64,000 nt of DNA from Rubrivivax sp. (GTDB lineage: Bacteria > Pseudomonadota > Gammaproteobacteria > Burkholderiales > Burkholderiaceae_C). Positions 25,670 to 33,637 of the stretch are shown here, piece by piece. Made by a program: the position numbers and the translations under genes. The stretch covers positions 384,681 to 448,680 of the forward strand of contig JADJYX010000013.1 of the NCBI GenBank assembly GCA_016719535.1, written 5' to 3'. Each line of letters opens with the position of its first letter. Position 1 is the stretch's first letter. The notes beneath the pieces were generated by a model that ran no database searches, was not told where the DNA came from, and saw only the letters and a list, made by a program, of their open reading frames with translations.

Positions 25670-26383
25670 TCAGTGGATCAGGCCCAGCCGCAGGGCCTTC
25701 AGCACCGCCTGGTGCTTGTTGACACAGCCGAGCTTGTGCATGGCGTTGTTCACGTGCAGCACCGCCGTGCGCTCGCTGATGCCCAGGATGGTGCCGACCT
25801 CCCAGGCGGTCTTGCCCTCCATGGTCCAGCGCAGCGCCTCCAGTTCGCGCGGGGTCAGCGCCGGGCGCTCAGGCTGGAGGCTGGCCGGCAGAAACAGGCG
25901 CAGGGCCGCATCCTGGGCGTGGACGGCAAACAGTTGCAGGTCTGCCACCAGGCGCTGCAACTCGCGCGGGTCGTCCGGCAAGGGCTGATCACGGTCGACA
26001 CCGAACTGAAAATGCCGCCCCTCCGGCAGGTGCAGGGCCAGTGCGATGCCGGTGTGGTAGCCGAAGCGGGCCATCTGCTCCCACATGTCACCCATGCCCT
26101 GCTCCGCATAGGTGCCCTGATTCCAGATGATGGGCACGCTTTGCCGCCGGCAGTGCTGCATGACGGGATCACGCTTGCCACTGTCCCGGTCCCACGAGGC
26201 CTCCAGATACGCCTGCGGGGTGTTGTCGACGGCGATGAACTCGCTGTTGCTCAGCCCGTGATCGACCACCGTGATGGCCGACACCGTGTCGAAGCCGAGC
26301 CCGTGCGCGAAACGCACGATCTCGTCGCGGAATTCATCGCGACTCTGGGCTTGCATCACGGCCGAATAGCCACCCGGAAGCAT
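25670..26383 (-). CDS. LuxR-type quorum-sensing regulator without a linked luxI
   Basis: A 237-residue regulator. The autoinducer-binding domain (about 15-165) keeps DP in SGKRDPVMQHC, the following Trp in VPIIWNQG and a Gly in FGYHTGIALALH. Around the TraR W57/Y61 positions it has YLEASWDRD, which does not line up exactly with W-x3-Y, so ligand choice may differ from common acyl-homoserine lactones. The C-terminal HTH is standard: LTPRELEALRW, EVGTILGISERTAVLHVNNA, KHQAVLKALRLGLI. GAGGGG precedes the ATG at 26383. No luxI occurs in the window, so it is a solo or uses an unlinked synthase. Confidence 0.9.
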   Translation of the reverse strand: MLPGGYSAVMQAQSRDEFRDEIVRFAHGLGFDTVSAITVVDHGLSNSEFIAVDNTPQAYLEASWDRDSGKRDPVMQHCRRQSVPIIWNQGTYAEQGMGDMWEQMARFGYHTGIALALHLPEGRHFQFGVDRDQPLPDDPRELQRLVADLQLFAVHAQDAALRLFLPASLQPERPALTPRELEALRWTMEGKTAWEVGTILGISERTAVLHVNNAMHKLGCVNKHQAVLKALRLGLIH

Positions 26384-26431
26384 CGATCCCCTCGTTACCT
26401 GCTCACGGCGTGCGACCCGTCACGGTCAAAC

Positions 26432-26465
26432 CTGACAGGACTTACAGCCCTGACAAGGCTTACAG
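26432..26465. promoter_or_regulatory. Two tandem lux-box-like dyads in the luxR / rsaM-like intergenic region
   Basis: CTGACAGGACTTACAG (26432-26447) and CTGACAAGGCTTACAG (26450-26465) are near-identical 16-mers with centres 18 bp apart, in the 117-bp gap between the divergent starts at 26383 and 26501. They match the single copy upstream of the peptide gene. The pair probably mediates control by the adjacent LuxR protein of itself and of the rsaM-like gene. The tandem arrangement could give cooperative binding. Confidence 0.65.
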
Positions 26466-26500
26466 CTTTGTCTTGCGCGCGCTTGATCAACCATCACGAC

Positions 26501-26917
26501 ATGCAAAACGCACCGCTCCCATCCATCGGGCGAGCCTCGCTCGCCGTCATGCCCTGGTCACTGCGCGCATGGCCGCCTTTATTGTGGCAGGCCGCGGGCG
26601 GCGCACCTGCGGAGTTCCACCATCTCAGCACGCGAGTGACCGCCAACCACGGTGGATTGCACAGTCGCGTGGCCGGACAGACCATCTGGGCCGGCACCGT
26701 CGACGGCGGCGAGGCCGGCATGGCCTGGGACTGGGTCGAGGTCGCCCATGGCGTGGTCGCCATGGCCGACCCGATGTCGGTGATCACCAACCTGCGCATC
26801 GTCGGCGACGAAGGTGCGGTGCTGACCGCGGTCGAGGCGGCGCTGTTTCTCAACGGCATCGTGCACGCCCTGCCCTGGCAGGACGAAGTGGGGCGGGCGC
26901 TCGGCACCTGTCACTGA
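26501..26917 (+). CDS. RsaM-like (DUF4902) quorum-sensing modulator
   Basis: A 138-residue protein without a recognisable HTH. The pattern AGQTIWAGT, GMAWDWVEV, then SVITNLRIVGDEG and FLNGIVHALPWQDEV resembles RsaM/DUF4902 proteins (TEW, GWDW, SN-hydrophobic-D and WQ positions), small regulators that restrain LuxR/LuxI circuits in Burkholderia, Pseudomonas and Acinetobacter and are usually encoded between luxR and luxI. Its divergent position beside luxR with shared lux-box-like dyads supports this. The similarity was judged by eye. No clear Shine-Dalgarno is seen; its end overlaps the convergent permease gene by 7 bp. Confidence 0.65.
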   Translation: MQNAPLPSIGRASLAVMPWSLRAWPPLLWQAAGGAPAEFHHLSTRVTANHGGLHSRVAGQTIWAGTVDGGEAGMAWDWVEVAHGVVAMADPMSVITNLRIVGDEGAVLTAVEAALFLNGIVHALPWQDEVGRALGTCH

Positions 26918-28077
26918 GCCAGCGCGCTGCGCCGCAGGCGGCGCGCCACATCGGCGACGCTGGCCGCGGCGACGACCACGCTCACGGCCAGCGGCACCGC
27001 CAGGTCCAGCAGGCCCGGCACCTCGCCCTTGAGCACGCGCGTCATCAGCGTGACCTGGCCCAGTGCCGGCACCCACAGGTGCCAGGCTGCCTCGCCCCCC
27101 TGGCCGAAGATCGACACCAGCGGCACCAGCGAGGTCAGCAGCACCACCACCGAGCTGCTGGCCTGCGCCTCCTTCACGCTGCGGCTGCGGATGGCGATGG
27201 CCATCAGCACGCCCGACAAGGCGCCGGCCAGCGGCAGCAGCAGGGCGACGAAGAGTGCCGCCTCGCGCGGGCCGAAGCGGAACATCGCCGCCAGCGATTC
27301 GCTGCGCAGCAGCCATTGCCCGGGCAGGAAGCTCAGGCAGCTCAGCACGGCGATCAGCATGCCGACCGCCGCCACCGCCGCCCATTTGCCCAGCGCCAGC
27401 GCCGCGCGGCTGGCCGGGTTCATCAGCAGCGGCTCGAGCGAGCCGCGCTCGTGCTCGCCGGCGGTGCTGTCCAGCGCCGCATTCAGCGCCCCGTACAGCA
27501 CCGCCATCAGCACGAAGAAGGGCACCATCGCCGTCAGCTGCAAGGCGCGCGCGCCGGGGTCGGCGAGGTCGCGCTCCTCCACCTGCACCGCCTCCAGCAG
27601 CGACGGCGAAACGCCGCGCAGCGCCAGCCGCAGCGTCGCCTGCTCCTGGTTGAAGCCACGCAGCAGCGCCATCACGCGGCCGACCGCCACCTGCGCGCGC
27701 CGGTTGGCGCTGCTGCCGACCACCTCCACCAGCGGCGCGCGGGCCGCCGCCAGGTCGGCCTCGAAGCCCGGCAACACCACCACCACCGGCTCGGCCAGCT
27801 TGCTGTCGGCGAGCAGGGCTTCGTAGCCGGCCGGCGCCGCCTTCACGGTGTAGGTCTGCCGCTCCAGGTGGTTGCGCAGGCTGGGCGCATGTTCCAGGCC
27901 ATGCACCAGCACCTCGCGCGCCTCGGCGCGCCGTTCGGCGTCGGCCACCAGGGTCGACAGCAGCACCAGCACCAGCGGCCCCATCGCCACCGAGCTCAGC
28001 AGCACCACCAGCAGCGTGCGGCGGTCGCGCAGCGCGTCCATCAGTTCCTTGCGGAAGACGATCCAGGCATTCTTCAT
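26911..28077 (-). CDS. NatB-like ABC-2 permease
   Basis: A 388-residue membrane protein: one N-terminal helix (about residues 22-44), a large extracytoplasmic domain (about 45-185), then five hydrophobic segments, the architecture of NatB/ABC-2 exporters. Its ATPase partner is directly upstream with an ATGA overlap. NatAB of Bacillus exports Na+ or uncouplers; related pairs export peptides or confer immunity. Substrate unknown. It is last in the operon glutaredoxin-like, hydrolase, NatA-like, NatB-like, and converges on the rsaM-like gene. Confidence 0.85.
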   Translation of the reverse strand: MKNAWIVFRKELMDALRDRRTLLVVLLSSVAMGPLVLVLLSTLVADAERRAEAREVLVHGLEHAPSLRNHLERQTYTVKAAPAGYEALLADSKLAEPVVVVLPGFEADLAAARAPLVEVVGSSANRRAQVAVGRVMALLRGFNQEQATLRLALRGVSPSLLEAVQVEERDLADPGARALQLTAMVPFFVLMAVLYGALNAALDSTAGEHERGSLEPLLMNPASRAALALGKWAAVAAVGMLIAVLSCLSFLPGQWLLRSESLAAMFRFGPREAALFVALLLPLAGALSGVLMAIAIRSRSVKEAQASSSVVVLLTSLVPLVSIFGQGGEAAWHLWVPALGQVTLMTRVLKGEVPGLLDLAVPLAVSVVVAAASVADVARRLRRSALAQ

Positions 28078-28829
28078 GGCGCGGCAGCGTCGAAGGCCAG
28101 CGCGACGAAGGCCTGCTCGAAATCGGCGCTGCCGGTGCGTGCGCACAGCTCGGCCACGCCGCCGGCCGCCACCGTGCGGCCATGCGCCATCACCACCACC
28201 TGGTCGCACAGGCGCTCGACCTCCTGCATGACATGGGTCGAGAAGACGATGCACTTGCCCTGCTCGTCGCGCAGCCGACGCAGCGTGTCGCGCAGCGCGC
28301 GCGTGGCCATCACGTCCAGGCCGTTGGTCGGTTCGTCGAGGATGATGTTCGGCGGGTCGTGCACCAGCGCCCGCGCCAGCGCGGTCTTCATGCGCTCGCC
28401 CTGGCTGAAGCCCTCGGTGCGGCGGTCGAGCAGCGTGCGCAGGTCCAGCATGTCGGCCAGCGACTCGGTGCGCGCCTGCGCCGCGGCGGCGTCCAGGCCG
28501 TGCAGGCGCGCGTAATAGACGATGTTCTCGCGCGCCGTCAGCCGCGGGTACAGGCCGCGGGCGTCGCTCAGCACGCCCAGCCGCGCCAGCGCGGCGGCCG
28601 GCTGGCGCGCCACGTCGATGCCGTCGACCACGACGCGCCCGGCGTCGGGCACCAGCAGCGCCGCCACCATGCGCAAGGTGGTCGTCTTGCCGGCGCCGTT
28701 GCTGCCCAGCAGCCCGGTGATGCAGCCGTCGGCCGCCACCAGGTCGACGCCGGCCACCGCCTGCACCACGCGCGCGCGGCGACCACGGCCGTGCACGAAG
28801 CGCCGCTGCAGGCCCTCGATCCGGATCAC
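28074..28829 (-). CDS. NatA-like ABC transporter ATPase
   Basis: A 251-residue ABC ATPase: Walker A GSNGAGKTT (about 42-50), signature FSQGERMK, Walker B IILDEPTNGLD and the switch histidine in FSTHVMQEVE. It pairs with the permease downstream (4-bp overlap) and overlaps the hydrolase gene upstream by 4 bp, so the three are one transcriptional and translational unit. Confidence 0.92.
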   Translation of the reverse strand: MIRIEGLQRRFVHGRGRRARVVQAVAGVDLVAADGCITGLLGSNGAGKTTTLRMVAALLVPDAGRVVVDGIDVARQPAAALARLGVLSDARGLYPRLTARENIVYYARLHGLDAAAAQARTESLADMLDLRTLLDRRTEGFSQGERMKTALARALVHDPPNIILDEPTNGLDVMATRALRDTLRRLRDEQGKCIVFSTHVMQEVERLCDQVVVMAHGRTVAAGGVAELCARTGSADFEQAFVALAFDAAAP

Positions 28830-30313
28830 CGCGGCGCCTCCGCCGCGCCCGGCGCCACGAAGACCGGCGGCCGCGGGCGCGTCGCCGGGCAGCCGCCGTC
28901 GGCGGCCAGCGCCGCGGCCTCGTCATCGGCATCGACGAAGCGGAAGACCTGGTCGCGCACGCAAGGCAGCGCCAGCAGGCCATGGCCGGCCGCCGGCACG
29001 ACGACGTGGCGCGCGCGTGCGCCCAGGGCCCGGGCCACCCGCGCGCCATGGCGCGGCGGCGTCACCGGGTCGATGGCGCCGGACAGCAGCAGCACCGGCA
29101 CCGGCGCCGGGCCGATGCGGTAGAAATCGGCCGGCACCACGCCGCGCGGCCAGTCGGCACAGGCGCGGACATAGGTCTCGGCCAGGGCGCCGAAGTCGCC
29201 GGCCGGCCGCGCCGCCCCATCGCTGTCGAGGCGCGGTGCGTCCTCGCTGCAGACCACCGAAAAATGCTGCCCCTGCGCCACCGCGCCGGCGCGGCCCCCG
29301 CCCAGCGCCAGCGCCAGCCCGGCCAGCGGCGTCCAGCGGCCGGCGGCGGCCTGCTCGATGGCCACCGGCAGCCCCGCGGCCAGCGCCGGCGCATACAGCG
29401 GCGCGCGCACCAGGCCGGCGAGCACGCCTGCGGTCAGCGTCACCACCTCGTCACGCCCGCTGAGCGGGTGGGTCAGCGTCACCGCGCGCGGCAGCGAGGC
29501 ACGCAAGGCCTGCCACTGCGCGCGCAGCTGCGGATGCCGGCGCCGGCACTCGGCATCGGCCTCGCACCAGGCCAGCAGGGCATCGAATGCCGCCTGCGCA
29601 TCGGCGGCAAAAGCCGCAGGCAAGGCCATGTCGGGCGGCGCCACGCCGTCCAGCACCACGCGCCGCACCGCCTGCGGAAACTGCCGCAGATATTCCAGCG
29701 CCACCCGCGTGCCATAGGACGCACCGACCAGGTTGATGCGCCCGGCACCCAGCGCGCGCCGCACGGCGTCGGCATCCTGCACGGCGATCGTCGTCGTGAA
29801 CTGGCGCAGCTCACCGTGCGGCAGGCGCTGCAGCGCGTCGCGGCAGCGGCGCAGCGCCTGCTGCACGGCCTCGGCATCCACCGCCTCGCGCAGCGGGCGA
29901 TCGGCGCCGTCGTCGCCGTCGCAGCGCAGCGGCGCACTGCGACCGGTGCCGCGCTGGTCGATCAGCACCAGGTCTCGCCGGTTCGACAGCCGCGCCAGCA
30001 GCCGGCCCACGGGCCCGGCGAGGTCGATCGCGCTCTGGCCGGGGCCGCCGGCAAAGAAGAATACCGGGTCGGGCTTGCGCTGGCGCGACAGCGCGGGCAG
30101 CACCGCGACGTGAACGTCGATCGACGGCCCGGCCGGCCTGGCGGGGTCGAGCGGCCGCCGCACCGTGCCGCACCAGGCCGGATGCTCGACGCCGCGCAGC
30201 CGGCACGCCTGCAGCCCGGGCGGGGCCGATGCCTCGGTGGCCGCCGCCCCCAGCAGCAGTGGCGCCAGTGCCACCAGTGCCACCCGTGGCGCCAGGGCCT
30301 GCCCGCGCCGCAT
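28826..30313 (-). CDS. Exported alpha/beta hydrolase, tripeptidyl/prolyl aminopeptidase-like (TAP C-terminal domain)
   Basis: A 495-residue hydrolase with a signal peptide (hydrophobic to about residue 28). Motifs: oxyanion FFFAGGPGQSA, DQRGTGRSAPL, nucleophile LVGASYGTRVALEYLR, Asp in LLLSGAIDPVTPP and His in VVPAAGHGLL. These are typical of SCO7095/TAP-like peptidases that cut amino-terminal residues from peptides. It is translationally coupled to the NatAB genes; a possible role in peptide turnover beside the peptide-export locus is speculative. Confidence 0.85.
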   Translation of the reverse strand: MRRGQALAPRVALVALAPLLLGAAATEASAPPGLQACRLRGVEHPAWCGTVRRPLDPARPAGPSIDVHVAVLPALSRQRKPDPVFFFAGGPGQSAIDLAGPVGRLLARLSNRRDLVLIDQRGTGRSAPLRCDGDDGADRPLREAVDAEAVQQALRRCRDALQRLPHGELRQFTTTIAVQDADAVRRALGAGRINLVGASYGTRVALEYLRQFPQAVRRVVLDGVAPPDMALPAAFAADAQAAFDALLAWCEADAECRRRHPQLRAQWQALRASLPRAVTLTHPLSGRDEVVTLTAGVLAGLVRAPLYAPALAAGLPVAIEQAAAGRWTPLAGLALALGGGRAGAVAQGQHFSVVCSEDAPRLDSDGAARPAGDFGALAETYVRACADWPRGVVPADFYRIGPAPVPVLLLSGAIDPVTPPRHGARVARALGARARHVVVPAAGHGLLALPCVRDQVFRFVDADDEAAALAADGGCPATRPRPPVFVAPGAAEAPR

Positions 30314-30678
30314 CAGCCCAGCATCCGCTGCAATTCACCGCTGGCCAGCAGGCGCTGCAGGTCATCGGCGCCGCCGATCAGCACGCCCTTGACGAACACG
30401 ATCGGCAGCGTCGGCCAGCCGCACCACATCTTGATCGCATTGCGTTCGCGCCAGCGGCTGAAGTAGCTGCCGTATTGGAGATGGTGGCAGGCAATGCCGG
30501 CTTGCGCCAGCAGCCGCAGCGCCTTGCGCGGGTAGGGGTTCTGCCGCATGCCCACCACCACCACCGGGTGGCGCGCCACCGCCTGCCGCACTTCGTCGAC
30601 GACGGCCCGGTGGTGGCCCGCCACGCGCTCGCGCACGGCGGGGTGGATGTGTTCTTCGTCGAGGATGGGGCGCGGCAT
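30313..30678 (-). CDS. Glutaredoxin-like protein lacking the active-site cysteine
   Basis: A 121-residue protein with the C-terminal half of monothiol glutaredoxins: NAIKMWCGWPTLPIVFVKGVLIGGADDL corresponds, in short pieces, to the WPT-P..F..G...GG.DDL glutathione-binding region. At the place of the CGFS active site it has MRQNPYPRK with no cysteine; cysteines occur at other positions (IACHH, MWCGW). So disulfide chemistry of the normal kind is unlikely, and a binding or scaffold role is possible. GGAG precedes the ATG at 30678. The stop overlaps the hydrolase start (TGATG). Confidence 0.7.
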   Translation of the reverse strand: MPRPILDEEHIHPAVRERVAGHHRAVVDEVRQAVARHPVVVVGMRQNPYPRKALRLLAQAGIACHHLQYGSYFSRWRERNAIKMWCGWPTLPIVFVKGVLIGGADDLQRLLASGELQRMLG

Positions 30679-30858
30679 CGGCAATCTCCGGGGATGGGGC
30701 AAGCGTATCAGCCGGCCGAGCGTGACCAAGTACCGGCAGCAAGCCCGCCCCCCGGCACGATCGGGTGCCGCCACCGCGGCGGGCCGGGGGCATCATCACG
30801 CCTGGCCCGCCGGGCGCTGCCCGGCGGCGCTTGGCCTTTGCATCACACCGCCGCCACC

Positions 30859-33621
30859 ATGAACCGACCGCTCACCGCCGCTGCCCTGGCCGTCGCCTTG
30901 TTCGTCGCCGCCTGCAGCGGCGGTCCGTCGGAAGCCGACATGCTGGCCAAGGCCCGCGACTATGTCGCCCGGCAGGACCACCGCGCGGCCACCGTGCAGC
31001 TCAAATCGCTGCTGCAGCAGAACGGACAGAACGCCGAGGCGCGCTACCTGCTGGGACGGTCGCTGCTCGAGCAGGGCGACGTCAAGGCGGCGGAGCTGGA
31101 ACTGCGCAAGGCGTCCGACCTGCGCTTCGACCCCGCCAAGGTGACGCCCCTGCTGGCGCGCGCGCTGCTGGGCCAGGGTGAAAATGCCGCGCTGACCGGG
31201 CAGTTTGCCAGCGTGCGCCTGGCCGATGCCGCGGCGCAGGCCGAGTTGTCGGTGGCCGTGGCCACGGCCTTCCTGGCGCAGAAGATGAACGAGCAGGGCG
31301 AGGAAGCGCTGGCCGAGGCGCTGAAGGCACAGCCGCAGCATGTGCCGGCGCGGCTGCTGCAGGCCCGCGTGCTGGCCGACAAGGAGCAGGTCGCCGAGGC
31401 CAGGGCCCTGGTCGACCAGGTGCTGGCCAGTGACGCCAACGCCGCCGACGCCTGGATGCTCAAGGGCGAGCTGGCGCTCAACATCGACAAGGACCGCAAG
31501 GCCGCCATCGAGGCCTTCCGCAAGGCCGTGGCCGCCAACCCGAAGTCGCTGGGCGCGCATGTCGCAACCGTGACCACGCTCTTTCGCGAAGGCGATGCCG
31601 CCGCCGGCGCGGCCGCGGTGGCGGAGATGAAGAAACACTTCGCCAACCACCCGCGCACCAGGTTCTTCGAGGCCGAACTGGCCTTCAACGCCAAGGACTA
31701 CAAGGCCACGCAGGAACACATGCGGCCGGTGGTGCAGGCACTGCCCAACAACCCGCTGGCGCTGCAATTGGCCGGCGCCGCCGAATTCCGCCTGGGCAAC
31801 GTGGCGCAGGCCGAGACCTACCTGGGCAAGGCCTTGCAGCAGGCGCCGGAGCTGCCGATCGCCCGCAGCATGCTGGCGCAGCTGTACCTGCGCACCGGCC
31901 AGCCGCAGAAGACGCTGTCGACGCTGGACCCGCTGCTGCGGCGCAACCCCGGCCCCGGCGCGCTGCAGCTGGCGGCCGAAGCCCACCTGCAGACCGGCGA
32001 CGCCAAGCAGGCCGAGGAGCTGTACCAGCGCGCCGCCAGGATGAAGCCCGACGACCCGCGCATCCGCACGGCGCTGGCGCTGAGCCAGTTCGGCAAGGGC
32101 AAGACCGACAGTGCCATCGCCGAGCTGGAAAATATCGCCAGCGGCGACAGCGGCGCGCTGGCCGACCTGGCGCTGGTCAGCGCCCACCTGCGCAAGCGCG
32201 AGGTCGACAAGGCGCTGAAGGCCATCGACGCGCTGGAGAAGAAGCAGCCCGACAAGCCGCTGGCGCCGATGCTGCGCGGCCGCGTGCTGGTGCTGAAGAA
32301 GGACATCGACGGCGCGCGCGCCCAGTTCCAGAAGGCGCTGGCGATCGACAAGCTCTATTTTCCGGCGGTGGCCGGGCTGGCGGCGCTGGACGTGGCGGCC
32401 AACAAGCCGGCCGAGGCGCGCAAGCATTTCGACGAGCTCATCAAGGCCGCGCCCGGCAACGTGCCCGCCCGGCAGGCGCTGGCGGCCCTGCTCACGCGCA
32501 CCGGCCACACCGGCGACGAGGTCGCCAGGCTGCTGACCGAGGCCGTGAAGCAGCAGCCCAACGATGTGCGCTCGCAGCTCATGCTGATCAACTTCCACCT
32601 CGAGCGGCGCGACGCCAAGCTGGCCATCACCGCGGCACGCGAGGCGTCGCAGGTGCTGGTCGACCACCCCGAGATCCTGATGGCGCTGGGCCGCGCCTAC
32701 CTGGCGGGCAACGACATGCAGCAGGCCGTCACCACCTTCAACCGCCTGGCGGCGACGCAGCCGAATTCGCCGCAGCCGCACCTGGGCCTGGCCGACGCCA
32801 ACCTGGCGCTGAACGACCGCAGCACGGCCGCCCGCAACCTGCAGCGCGCGCTGGAACTCGAGCCGCGCCTGCTGCAGGCCCGGCGCGGGCTGGTGGCCAT
32901 CGCACTGGCCGAGAAGAAACCGACCGAAGCGCTGGAGCTGGCCAAGGCGGTGCAGAAGGACCTGCCGAACGAGGCCGTCGGCCATGTGCTGGAAGGCGAC
33001 GTCGAAGCCTTCCGCAAGAACCTCAAGGGGGCGCTGGCGGCCTACCAGCAGGGGCTGAAGAAGAACAGCCCGCAGGAGGCCTCGACTCGCGCGCACAACA
33101 CCATGGTGGCGCTGGGCCAGGCGGGCGAGGCCGAACTGTTTGCGCAGCGCTGGATCGCCGAGCATCCGCAGGACGCCATCTTCCCCTTCTACCTGGCCGA
33201 CCGTGCGCTGGCCGCGCGCGACTACGCCACCGCCGAGCTGCGCTACCGCCAGGTCATCCAGCTGCAGCCCAACAATGCGCTGGCGCTGAACAACGTGGCC
33301 TGGCTGATGGTGCAGCAGGGCAAGCCTGGCGCGGTCGATTACGCCGAAAAGGCCAACCAGCTGCTGCCCGGGCGGCCGCCGCTGATGGATACGCTGGCCG
33401 GCGCGCTGGCCGCCGACAAGCAGATTCCGCGCGCGCTGGAGCTGCAGAAGCAGGCCGTCGAACGCGCGCCCGAGGACGGGTCGCTGCGCATGAACCTGGC
33501 CAGGCTCTACCTGGCCAGCGAACAGAAGGGGATGGCGCGCTCGGAGCTGGAGAAGATCGAGAAGATGGGGCGCAAATACCCCAACCAGGACGAGGTGGCC
33601 AAGCTGCTGAAGACGCTGTGA
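30859..33621 (+). CDS. prsT: PEP-CTERM/exosortase-system TPR lipoprotein PrsT
   Basis: A 920-residue protein with a lipoprotein signal (ALFVAACSGG, lipidated Cys at about 17) followed by about twenty TPR-like helical repeats, for example DAWMLKGELALNIDKDRKAA and NALALNNVAWLMVQQGKPG. Length and layout match PrsT, the TPR component of XrtA exosortase systems linked to exopolysaccharide and PEP-CTERM protein export in betaproteobacteria. None of the other xrt/prs genes are in the window. It converges on the thioredoxin-like gene. Confidence 0.85.
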   Translation: MNRPLTAAALAVALFVAACSGGPSEADMLAKARDYVARQDHRAATVQLKSLLQQNGQNAEARYLLGRSLLEQGDVKAAELELRKASDLRFDPAKVTPLLARALLGQGENAALTGQFASVRLADAAAQAELSVAVATAFLAQKMNEQGEEALAEALKAQPQHVPARLLQARVLADKEQVAEARALVDQVLASDANAADAWMLKGELALNIDKDRKAAIEAFRKAVAANPKSLGAHVATVTTLFREGDAAAGAAAVAEMKKHFANHPRTRFFEAELAFNAKDYKATQEHMRPVVQALPNNPLALQLAGAAEFRLGNVAQAETYLGKALQQAPELPIARSMLAQLYLRTGQPQKTLSTLDPLLRRNPGPGALQLAAEAHLQTGDAKQAEELYQRAARMKPDDPRIRTALALSQFGKGKTDSAIAELENIASGDSGALADLALVSAHLRKREVDKALKAIDALEKKQPDKPLAPMLRGRVLVLKKDIDGARAQFQKALAIDKLYFPAVAGLAALDVAANKPAEARKHFDELIKAAPGNVPARQALAALLTRTGHTGDEVARLLTEAVKQQPNDVRSQLMLINFHLERRDAKLAITAAREASQVLVDHPEILMALGRAYLAGNDMQQAVTTFNRLAATQPNSPQPHLGLADANLALNDRSTAARNLQRALELEPRLLQARRGLVAIALAEKKPTEALELAKAVQKDLPNEAVGHVLEGDVEAFRKNLKGALAAYQQGLKKNSPQEASTRAHNTMVALGQAGEAELFAQRWIAEHPQDAIFPFYLADRALAARDYATAELRYRQVIQLQPNNALALNNVAWLMVQQGKPGAVDYAEKANQLLPGRPPLMDTLAGALAADKQIPRALELQKQAVERAPEDGSLRMNLARLYLASEQKGMARSELEKIEKMGRKYPNQDEVAKLLKTL

Positions 33622-33637
33622 CCATCCCGCGCCGCGT

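Noticed and set aside
26918..30860. A luxI homologue near the LuxR gene
   Set aside because: All genes on both sides were read; none has the autoinducer synthase pattern. The neighbours are an ABC permease, an ATPase, a hydrolase and a glutaredoxin-like gene.
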